Shown here one piece after another: positions 39,101 through 51,100 of a stretch of DNA of 64,000 nt. Below the pieces are notes generated by a model. It made no database searches. It saw only the letters and a program-made list of their open reading frames with translations, and had not been told where the DNA came from. Position 1 is the stretch's first letter, and the number at the start of each line of letters is the position of its first letter. The stretch comes from Apostichopus japonicus (taxonomy: Eukaryota > Echinodermata > Holothuroidea > Aspidochirotida > Stichopodidae), in assembly GCF_037975245.1 (NCBI RefSeq), contig NC_092573.1, forward strand, positions 200,501 through 264,500, given 5' to 3'. Position numbers and translations under genes: made by a program.

Positions 39101-42100
39101 AACGGTACTTTTGGTGAGAAACTGGTGAATTTGAAAACCAGATTTCTACAAGAAGAAAACGTCGAATGGGGACAATTTTTACATGGTTAGAAAGAGAAAA
39201 ATAATAACTACAAAGACAATCTATCAAAATCTTCCACCAGACAATTCCTTTAATGTGCATATCATATAGGCATTCATCGGTTATTTTATACATCACATGC
39301 CACTAACCGATGAAAACTATATGATATGCACATTAAGGTAATGAACGCGCGGAGCGCGCGAAAACTTTTGGTTATATTTTCCGTGTTATTACCCTTCCAT
39401 ATTGGTTTTAATTAGTGGGGAAGTCGTTACAATAATAACGATAATAACAATATCAGTTCAACTATTGAAAACCACATTTCAAATTACTCTTCTTTCAGTA
39501 GGTGACCGAAAAATTCTCAGCATATTGCCCGAATTTTCACACAAAAAATTGAAAACTGCAAATTTTTCTTCTTTCAGCAGTAGGTGGCCAAAAAATTCTC
39601 AGCATATTGCCCAAATTTTCACAAAACTTTTTTTAAAGACACAACTGAAAATTTTTCTTCTTTCAGTACTGTAGGTGGCCGAAAAATTCTCGGCATATTG
39701 CCCGAATTTTCACCAAATATTTTGGTTGGGGGGGCTGCAGCCCCCCAGCCCCCCGCCTCCTGCGCCTATGCTCACAACCATTTACACGTTGGAAATAATA
39801 ATTTACAGCATCTAACCCACATGTGGATTATGGACCCAAAACCCTAGTTAAAATTGGTACATTTCTGCAGAAATAAATGAATTTAAATGTGCTATGATCG
39901 TCTGCAAAAAAGGACAAAATTATCCTACTGTAACGTGTGGTGAATCCTTACTATAGGCAACGTTTTGAAGGATTTTCCATGTAAGCATTACTTTTAGAAG
40001 TTGTAACTTTATTGTAACTTTAACTTTTTTCTTTCTTAAAAAAGTACCATTGACAAAGCTGGGTGATGAACTCTTTACTCTTGTGAGATATAAGAAATAT
40101 CTAAAATACTTGTGATAATAAAGTCATGCACAAGGTGTGTATTACATTCAGACTGAGGACCCCCACTGTTTTTGCCATTGTTGAAATCCAAGAAGCCTAT
40201 AAACTAAACAATACCCTTAACAATAGAATTCTTATGAGGATTCTTTTGAAATGACATCCCAAGGACTTGGAATTCTTTTGTTCAAGTCCTCAGTCAGAAT
40301 ACAAAGCAAGTGCACACATACACACATTCACAGTTTGGTGTAACATGAAGACAGGTATGAGGGGAATGAAGTATATTATGCCTATTCTGATCACCGTCAT
40401 CGTATGTATGTTCAAGCAACAAACTCATCTGTCTTCTCACTAATAGAGCACTCTTGCTTTAAGAATCGCTTGAGTGATAAATCTGGTAAGCGTTATAACA
40501 CTGTAGTCCCCCTCTGCTTTACTCTGTCACCATGGTGACATCCTGTACACCACAATCATTTTCATTCTAACAACCAAAGTATCTAAAGGAGCTTCTTTTT
40601 TTTCTTTAAAGTTTTCCAAATTTTATGCATCTTCTTCATTAGTGAATATCCAAATTTGCAGGGGCAAAATGAATAGATTAAAACAGGGCAAAATACCCTT
40701 TCTTTTAATATTATTCTCTTTGGTTTGATATCCTTTGTTTTCTTCTCTATTTTCATATTCTCTGTCAACTCTCTCAGCTCATTTCTCATTTCAATATGAA
40801 TTATCAATCAATATCCCACAGGGATTGAATTTAAGACTGTGATATTCATCAAATTGAATAATAACTCAAAATAGATTTTAAATTTCAAAGATTAGTTATT
40901 ATCTTTATTCATTCACACTATCAATTATAATATAATATTTTCAGCCATTGTGGCTTGAACTTTCTGACATCTGACAAAAATCTGACATCAATAATTTCAT
41001 TTTGTGTGATATTCGCGTGCCAGTGATGTATTAACGGTAATCACTAATACTTCACTTTCGGGGGTCTGTAACTAACGGTGGTAAATATTAGCCATCAAGT
41101 CTTGAGGGTTGCAAACAGATATATACTGTACCAGATATATATTTATAATACTAACCTTGGGAAGACCGATAAACTCCATGGAATTGAACCAGTGCATGAT
41201 GTTGTCTGTATGTCGAAACACAAGCCCTCGAGACTGTAAAAAGGTAAAGACAATATTAACACATGATGATGATGATATTCAATCAACAAAATCTTGATAA
41301 GATAAATGATGGAAAATGACAGGGTTGAACTTTGATTCTATAAAACCTGATCATTGATGGAAAATTGTTCAATATTCTACAGCCCTTACACATGAAATCA
41401 CACTATCCTTGTGCAACAGAAGAAGCATTTAATTGTTCACAAATTCATACAGGTCTGTTTAACTGTGTGCTTAACGGGCTACAATAATACTGTAATAGTG
41501 GCAAATACTGCGAGTGGTGGGTTGACAGATCACCTATGTACAATAATGAACAGTGAATCTAATAAGTACACATCAAAGCTCACAACTGAATTATCTATTG
41601 GGCCTGAAACTATCTGGTTTTGCTCCTTTTGGGGCTGTCTAATGAGCAAAGTTGATTGTAGAAAGAAGATGATTAATTTAAATGGAAAATAAAATGAGAC
41701 ATTTAGACATGAACATTTAGGTGAATGTCTTGGTTGTCTGAAAGAAACCCCCCATAAATAAGTCCTTCATGAACTAACTTTTCACCTTTCTATGTCAACT
41801 CTGCAAATGAATACACAATGTTACCGTTTCCATTGTTCATATAGTTTCTCCAGTCATCACAGTACAATGGAAGACTGTACAGTATGCACACCACAGTACA
41901 TACAATGGAAGTCATACTTAAACATTTCACACCACAGTACATGTACAATGGAAGACTACAGTATACATTTCCATTACATTTTGAATAATGCCAAATTTAC
42001 CCCGGGATAACTATTTATTGACCACATACTGTAGCTGACACAAGATAAGGGCAGAGTTTAAAGGTTTATCACATATACTATATCTTGCTGGGTGTCAACA

Positions 42101-45100
42101 CTTCCCCTCTTCGCTACATGTGACTTCCCTTTAACCTGATCCACCCACCCACCTACTAGGTGACCCACCTACTTGGTGTGGGCGAGGACAATTCTAGAGA
42201 ATTGACAGTGAACAAAGACTGCATGGTAGTTATCATAAAGCTTTATGCCATTATTGCATTGCATTGAATTGACTAACCAGTACATTGGTAGAGCTACCAT
42301 TGAAAGATATTATATGTGTTATAGAGACAAATAAGTGTACAAAATTAATTCCGCTGAAAGTAAATAAAAAATTTAATCTAGCAACTTTCATCGGTAGAGC
42401 TACAATGGCATATAAACTGCTACAATGGAAGTTGTACAGATTTACTCGCAAGGCTTTGGGACTAGGTTACATTGAATACCATTATTCAGAGTCAACATTG
42501 CGCCTGGAATTTATATGATAAACAGATCAAGAAAAGCACTTTAGATGGCATTGACTTCTACACTTGTTGCTCTAGATTCAATGCCTTATCACTCAACATT
42601 GCAACTGAGACCCTTGTACCATAGTGTATCCCCTTTCACTTTTATGCTGTTAGTACTGCATTTGGATACACTAGTATCGCTCTGGATACTCCACATTTAT
42701 AATGCAGATCAATCTAGCAATATGCTAGGTTGGAGAATGGCTTCAGTAGCTACTATTGACTACCCCTTGACAAACTTCGAGACCACTGCTGCCATTTTGA
42801 GGAAATTTACACACGGTGATAAAGTGTCATACACCGGAAGCCACAAAAGGAACTCCCTTGTTGGTTTCATTCTAGGTCTCACCAGGAAATATTGAATCAA
42901 ATAACATCCTACCGCTTACAAATTACGTCAGCCTCATCACTCTCAATCTCCCAGGTACCTGTGTTACCTACAGAACTTCATGATGGCTTTATTACCAATA
43001 ATCAGTCTCATGTTTTTTATATATATTGTGGATTTTAGGACCAAGGGTTTCTATGTTTAATATCATCATCAGGACTATCAATATATCCAGTACTTCTTCA
43101 TTGTTGGGAGTAAAACATGCTTCATGAAATCTCGTGCAACCGGCTTGCGATTCGCCTTCAAAACACACATCATTTACATAAATGCACAAATGTATCAGAA
43201 CTTGTTAACTGGCAGCCCGGAAGACTATTGCCTACATGCTGTACTGTACACATAAACAAGTTGAATTTCAACTCTGCCAGTTCTGACACAGACAACTTTG
43301 TTAGAAAGAATGTATAGAGTGATCATATATGACACACCTATCTTTTTAACTGCCTCACTGCCTACTGTTATGTTTAGATTGTGGGTATTGTCTAGCTCCT
43401 TGTACCTTTCACCCCTTTATACATTTAGTAAATATTTCAAGTTTGAGCTTTTAGACTGACTATAAACTACATGTCAGGGGTACCGGATAGATACAGCTGG
43501 TGTTCAGTAGTACTGTACACCGATGTTAAAAACATAGTGATTTTGTAATACAGTACTATACTGCACAGTAAATATTTACTGAAGGAATTTGGTACTATTG
43601 CAGACACTGAATTAACGATCCTTAGCAATTTCTTTTACAAGAACAGCCGCATACATGTACCAGGGCAAATTTTTTAAGTACTTGGGTTGTCTGCATGAAC
43701 AGAAAATTGGATTTTCTGAAGAAAAAAATGTAGCAAATAATAATGAACAGTTTGTCACTATAGGATGTACACTATTGAAGAGATGTGTAGGTTGGATGTA
43801 CACTAGTAAGGAGAGATGTGTAGGTTGGATACACACTATAGGAGAGATGTGTAGGTTGGATGTACACTATAGGAGAGATGTGTAGGTTCGATACACACTA
43901 TAGGAGAGATGTGTAGGTTGGATGTACACTAGTAAGGAGAGATGTGTAGGTTGGATGTACACTAGTAAGGAGAGATGTGTAGGTTGGATACACACTATAG
44001 GAGAGATGTGTAGGTTGGATGTACACTATAGGAGAGATGTGTAGGTTCGATACACACTATAGGAGAGATGTGTAGGTTCGATACACACTATAGGAGAGAT
44101 GTGTAGGTTGGATGTACACTAGTGAGGAGAGATGTGCAGGTTGGATGTACACTATCAGAGAGATGTGTAGGTTGGATACACACTATAGGAGAGATGTGTA
44201 GGTTGGATGTACACTATAGGAGAGATGTGTAGGTTGGATGCCCAAACAGAAAATCTGGTCGTCTCTTTGTTTTAACAATCATCAAAATTTCATTGCATCG
44301 AAATAAGTAAAGTTGCAAGAAAATCCCAGGGGAAAACATGCACGTTCCAAACACTTCGGGTGGTAGAATGAGAGGGAGGTCATTGGCCGGAGGGTCCGGC
44401 CATAGAGGGGCACAGTGCTAAAAGTTTACCAGTTCACTCTAGAGACAGTAGACTGAGAGTGCTGAGGTTGTGAGGAGACAGGTAACTGATGAGTGAAGTT
44501 AATACTTAACTCACCTCAATGTCACAACCTACCTGAAAGTAGCTTTTGAAAACTTGTCAAACACACATGTCAAAATCCACTGCCATTTTGCCAGTAAATA
44601 GCCAGAATTTTGAGGCCTGTCTAATACCCTTTAAAATCAAACCTGGTCTCCGGTAGGATAAGTGATGTTATCCCCTCTCCCCTACCACTAATCCCTCTTC
44701 CCTTCCCCCTTTCCCTCCCTGCCCCATATAATGGCATGTGATAAAAGAGTATCACATCAACAAACTTGTATACAAAGGTCTTGTTCATAGTGGATCCAAG
44801 TCCATCAAGTATTAATTTCCACTTATACCATAAAAATGCTTAACTGATAACAAAATCTTTTATATTCTCAGCATAGATTGACATTCAATATGACAACTAA
44901 GTCAAGTTCAAAGTCCTTCCTATTAGTCAAATACACACTTGAGTACTCGACTAAAATTATCAAAATTTGATCATCTCAAACAATCAATATAATGATATGT
45001 TCAAAATGGCACAGACAATTGACTTAAGGGTTACCCTGGTGACATTCCTGTACAACTTAACACACACAGTGACCATAGTATTTCAGTCAGAACAGTTCTC

Positions 45101-48100
45101 TAGCAAACTCTTTATCACAACAGTGAACCCCAACTTTAAGCTGAGTTTTGAGTTCATTTCTAGTGTGCAGAGTCAGACAACCACTCAAAAACATGAATGA
45201 AAAGGCCACCGAAAACATAATCTGTTATCTTTATGTTATCCAAAATTGCAAAAAATAATTTAATTCGAATAGATCTCCATAGGTCAAGTTCCGAAAACTG
45301 TAGATAACTTTCTGATGACTGCAGATATCTTACCACCTATACATCCAAAGTTTCATGACCCTCCTTTGGGTTGTACCCATCCACCCTTCTACCCCCTCCC
45401 CTCCCCTCCCAGTTTGCCGGGATATACTGATAACATTCAGGTTACATATTATGTTTATTAATGACATCACTTACCTGTCTTCTATACATACACACTCTGA
45501 TTACTCTAGCCTATTACTGATAAAGTTCTTGCACTGGGACCCGAGGGAGCCTGAACAAGAATAACTTTTTCAAATGATCAAGCATTTGTCCAAGTCATCT
45601 ATATATATGCTGACATAAATCTTCAAGTAACATGATCCTGACCTTGACTTCCAGTCACTGGATACTTCCAAATCACTGGATACATGTCACTGGAAACGAG
45701 ACACTCGATAATTTCCTCCTGATTATACTGTAACTGTCTTGTAACCAGAAAACAAAATTCCCAGGCATTTACCTAAGTCACTAACCAAGGAAAGAAGGTG
45801 ATCCAACAGGATGCAACATAACTTGAAAACTTAAGGTGCCTGCGAGACATGTACATGCCAAATTGTAGATTTGGAAGGACACAGAACTTTAGGACGATGG
45901 CCAAAGATGGAGGAATGGCCAGAGAGAGTAATGTTGAAGGTCATCAGTACTACTGTACAGCCACACTTGTTAGAATATCAAACAGTGACACTCATTCAAA
46001 TTACTGTATATGTCAACACACATTTAACTGCCTTTTACAATCCCCTCACATATAAGACAAAATGTGTGGTTGTCCACACCTTATTGAATGCAACCGATTT
46101 GAAGGACAGAACCAGCAGGAAAGTTCTTGCAAACTTCCAGCAGTCTTTTGGCACACTTTCGTTAAGAGACAACACCGATGACCATTAGACTTTGGCCATT
46201 TTGAGAGGCTTGGTGGATCAGATAGTGGGTGTTCATGAGGTAAGCAAGGAGTAAAATGGTGCAGTAGTACAGAAGATTTGCTCAGATTTATAAAGATTAA
46301 TTAAGATTTATAAAGAGTTTCTTTATGCATACTACCGCTAATACACCCGACGTGTATCCATAAGCGCTTGCAGGTTTCTCTCACATTTGCGGTCGCTTAA
46401 GCGTCTTAAAAATAAATGCTGATTATTATTATTATTATTAATATACCACTGTACTGTAGTACATACCAGAACAATATACTCTTTGTCAGCAAATTTGAAC
46501 CTGGAGATGATACTCTCCATCCATATAACAATAGAGTATTGTACTGTACCAAGAATTATCTGGTTATCTTAGCAATGAACAATGTGCACAAAATAGCATG
46601 TTATTCAAGTTACACAGCTATTATATCATGTAGTATATTGTTAATCTCAGGTGTGATTCTAGGATGTATGTATAGTAGAGTAGTGCATTCACTGCTAAGT
46701 GCTAACACATCATAGACCATAATAAAACTATTGCTGTATTCAACAGTTGTCACATTACGTACGGTACTTGCTAATGATAAATGATGAATATTACAGTTGG
46801 CTATCTGAAACCTTAATGTACATTTGTGTAACTTGTAACCATGCATTATCTTAGCTCACAAAGGTTTTGGCTGCTGGTAGTTCCTCAATACTTCTTGCAA
46901 ATGGAGGTACTATAAATAAATGCCAAAGTCAGATATCATGGTATTTATTAATAGGGTACAGTACAGTACAGTAGATCTTTTCGATTCCTTCTGATACAAT
47001 GAGGGGAAAGTTTTACTGGTATTGTCCACTATACATGAACAAAGGTGTAGGGTCTGTAAGTTAGAAGAAACCCGTGAAGAAAATATTGAGAGAGATATGA
47101 GATGATTTGAGATTAAAATATAGCTAAAATTATAGGAATTTAACCCCATGATCTCTGTATCAATTGACAATACTACAAAGACCCCATCTTAGGGAAAGGA
47201 AGTACCCCATGTCTATAGTTACATGTAGCACACAACAGTCTATCGGACAGGAAGTATCACCATACTATGCCTTGATACCACCCATTCTCTCAGAGAAAAA
47301 CCATCAAGCAGGAAAGATTACTCTGTCATATCCTGATAGCACCCATACCTCTCTTAAAATAACAACCCGATGAGAAGGAATATGAACCACTTCACCGTAC
47401 CCTGAGAGCACCCATACTCTCTGAGAAAACGCAACCTGAGCACCACCATCTGAGCACCAACTTCAGTGAAAGTAATGTTCTACTTCTTGGACAAACATAT
47501 AAAACCATGCCTATATCCTATGAATATCTACTGGAGGAGGGGGAGAGGGAGATGAGGGGGAGAATGAGTGGTGGGGTCAGGGAGGAAATAATGAGAGTGA
47601 GGATTAAAGGCAATGAGAGACTTGAACTATATGATACCACGAAATTTCTGTTATTTTATTTTAACCTATAATCTACCATTGTCTAGTGACCAATACATTT
47701 CTGTTTGGAAACTTTTAACATTTTTTTTATTGGTATGGTGCAAATAAACGTGCCAACTCCTTTTGATGAATGATTCCTATATGGAATGTTTCAAATGATT
47801 CATCAATTTCAAAAAGCATTAAATTCACATAACAAAGGCTGTGCAAACATTGGCTTTGGCATTTCTTCTTATATTTGCTCATATTTTAAAATCTTGAATC
47901 TATAGTCTAACCAAACTTTGGGAATACAAGTTGTACAGAATACACATAGTTGTAAAGTGTGAAGAATACTCTTCACGCTAGGCCAATAGGATGGGAACAT
48001 TATTCTTTCTTTAAAATTCATTGATGTAATGCCACCATACACAGTAACTACTCTCACATAATGCCATTTCAGCCATATAACCCTGATTAACCTTCCTGCA

Positions 48101-51100
48101 CTGCCTGTAATCTCTAGTTTATCTTGATTGTTTGCTTATATATCAAAGTACAAAGCATCAAAGTAATCCATCTCTTTGTACAGACTAAATTTACCTCAGG
48201 TCAAGGTGGTCCAGTTTTGTACACACCCTGGCAGAGGAAAGTGAGTAACATGTTACTGTATGTTACAAACAACCAAAGGTGCTTTTACTATGTCGTACAG
48301 TAACATACTCACCGCAGAGTGAACTTCAGGTTACTTTCCATTAGGGAATGAATTGGATGGGAGGGGGGGGGGGGGGTTGGAGTTGCACTGAGGGGGGATG
48401 ATGAAGGTGCAGGAGATACTAGCACCTCCTGCACTCAGACCAAAGCAGTGCTAACAATTGTAAATCATTGTTTATTCATACAGTATATAGTCCAAGTTAG
48501 CTCAGGAAGTTGTTGGCTCTACAACTGCCTGGTAACCCGGACAGTTACTGTACTTTGTTGAGTAAGCAATGCACAAGAACTGTGTAAACTGTTTATTATG
48601 AGTATTGTACACTGGTAGCTAGGAAGTTGTGTATGTCTGTAATCACATGCATGTAGCAATTATGCACAGAAGTGGGGATCAAGTGTCAAAGGTATGTGCA
48701 TAAAATTGGACAAGGTTCATCCTCTCTCTTTCTTCTGAGGAATCAGCAAAGTGGTAGTTATCTCCATGTCTGCATATATTTTTTTATTGTCATATTGAAC
48801 AAATATATAACTTATCACAACAACAACAGTTTGGATACAATCTGATTTAAAGGGTGTGAAGACTCCCGAAAAAAGAAACGTCTAATGCTGGTAATCTGAC
48901 CTAGTTTCGAATGAGGTGTAACAGAAGTGTTAGACACCACCGTCGATCGCGGAAAAAAAAACACGCACAGCTTGCTACCATCGGTAGCTAGACACTAGTG
49001 TATAGTCAGTACATACAGCTGCGGTCAATACCCACAGCACAGTGTACAAACAATACAGCGATGGACATCTCAGGTCCAGCTAAAGATAACAATGTATCAC
49101 GTTTCATTACTGTACTGTCTGCATTTTGTAGCAACACGAACAAAACGTCACTTGCAAGCAACGGAAAGTTAACTTTTTCAGATGGCCGCACGCGGTTTGG
49201 GGCGAGTCTTCAATGCCTTTAAGGTTGTGGGGTTATTGCAGTTCTTTAAAATTTTGGCCTTTTCCCAAATGGTCCCAAAAACATTGGGCCTGGTAAATTC
49301 AGGCCCAAAGAATGTGTCCCAAAATGCATTTGAGGTAAAAATGAAATTTGGGCCCACCGAACCCAAAATGGGCCCAGAACTTTTGGGGCCCAGATGCCCT
49401 ACATGCGCTAGCTGTTAACCAACAACTGTATACCAAGTTTGGCTACAATCTGACATAAGGTTGCAGACTTATTGCAATGTAAAGAAAATGCGGGCAAAAA
49501 TGGTCCCAAACATATTAGGCCCACAAATTTGGGACCAAAGATTGTGTCCCAAAATGCATATGAGGTGGAATAAAAGTTTGGCCAACCCGGCCCAAATTGG
49601 GCCCAGATTTTTTTGGCCCAGATGATCGCAAAAAAGTACACCAAGTTTGACTACAATTTGACTTCAGGTTGGATGTTGCAATGTAAAGATGGTTACATTT
49701 AACCTCATTAATATTCATAAGGTCAGCCCCAAAAATACTAGGGCACACCTCACTATAATAAATCACCATAGCAACTATGACAAATTTTGATCATTGTTGA
49801 GTTATCACCAACCCAAGCAAGTGTCACAGACGCACAAACACGCCAACCTGACTGCAAGAAGTTCAGTCTCTTCACTTTGATCCAAAACTTCTTACCTTAT
49901 GGACAACACAGAATGAGCTTTTCAAGCCAGCAATTACTGTTCTTTAAAACAGGAAACCATAAACATCTTTATTGGTATCGCATCTTCAATACTTACAGCA
50001 CTTGAACATGATTGATACAAATATTAAACATAATAATTGATACAATTTTATGAGTAATCAACTCCAGGAAACACTCACAGTCATTGCTATATAATCATGC
50101 TATATAATCAAATACTGTTAAGTTAAATATGTTCACTGACTTAGTACACTGACCTGATATCTAGTCTGATCACGGTCATAGATCTTCTTCACGGGAACTT
50201 TATTGGGGGCGAAAAAGTGGGCCAGTTTAGCCAAATACACCCCATTTCTGAGGGCCTCTTCTAGCTCTGTTGTGGGTGGCAATTCTTCGCTGATACAGGC
50301 TTCAATCCACCTGTGGAAAGAAGTTACAATCTTGAATCAAGGATAACTTTATGAATTACATACTGTATAGAGTAAGCAAGTAGTCACTGATATTACTTTG
50401 TGAAAGCTTGATAAATCTCAGGTAAAGACAGTATACTGTACCTCCATGATAAAAGACCTGCATCATCTGCATGGTGCAGTAGTTACTGTATTTCAAATGC
50501 AGCAACTGTTTCACACGATCGATCGATTGAAATATCTATTTTTTAACGGCTACTTGCCACATAAGGGAAATAAAACAGATTTTCAAGGCTCAGTACATCT
50601 GAGGTATTCATACGAAGTTACAAGTACCCATATGCCTAAAATACAGCAATCAAAACTTTCTGAAATGTGCACGCTCCATCCAAGCCTCCATGGTACCCCC
50701 TTGTTTGGACTCAAATCAAAACACTACTTCACTAAGTGCTAGTCATCGAACTTGAAAGGAAATTAAACACAATATACCCTGACGGTTACCAGTACAGTGT
50801 TACTGTAGCACAAGAAAAGATCCTCCCATAATTCTATTCGGTAAACTCATCATAAAGTTTTCCGTGACAATGAAGGTTTAACTTAACGATTTATTTATAG
50901 TGCTATTGAGATCTGACTGGGTCAGCTAGTTTCAAATTGGCCAAGGAATATAAAAGCAAGATATTCCTTAGCCAGTTAGTGACATTCCATTTCCACAAAA
51001 ATTAGCAAAATCTAATAGCTATGACTATGGGCAAACCTACCAGCGACTTAAATAATAAACTGCAGTACAGTAGAACAGAGCTGGGATATACAGTAAACTG

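Larger units (their letters stand above)
37895..39770. mobile_element. Non-autonomous DNA transposon with CATAGGCG terminal inverted repeats
   Basis: The left end reads CATAGGCGTAGGAGCC and the complement of the right end reads CATAGGCGCAGGAGGC. CTCACAA lies on both sides (37887-37893, with one extra A before the end, and 39771-39777), a likely 7-bp target duplication, or 8 bp with one change. Further inward, matching inverted blocks recur (TGTAACGACTT, AAAATATAACCAAA, GCGCTCCGCGCG), so the termini are long but interrupted. No transposase frame is open. Superfamily not assigned. Confidence 0.75.
35820..41155 (-). other. IQGAP intron of 5.3 kb
   Basis: Holds the 1.9-kb inverted-repeat element (37.9-39.8 kb) and a short SINE- or LINE-like ATT tail at 37408-37450 (GGCGTTATATAAAAATTATG then an ATT repeat). 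Mononucleotide C runs occur near 36066 and 37176, and a TG run near 36739. Otherwise unremarkable. Confidence 0.75.
41234..50153 (-). other. IQGAP intron of 8.9 kb
   Basis: Contains the 31/33-bp minisatellite (43.8-44.2 kb), a truncated SINE copy (46.3 kb), a weak ~75-bp repeat near 47225-47440 (blocks with GATACCACCCAT, GATAGCACCCATA and GAGAGCACCCATACT), a poly-G run near 48362-48377 and the 49.2-49.7 kb duplication. Three CAATGGAAG-centred blocks occur at 41860-41960. The remaining sequence shows nothing I recognise. Confidence 0.75.

Noticed and set aside
42545-42895. 116-codon plus-strand frame
   Set aside because: No recognisable domain or flanking splice signals; length is within chance for the amount of intron DNA.
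48998-49222. 74-codon plus-strand frame starting near 49.0 kb
   Set aside because: No domain, overlaps an opposite-strand frame of similar length, and runs into the GGGCCC duplication.
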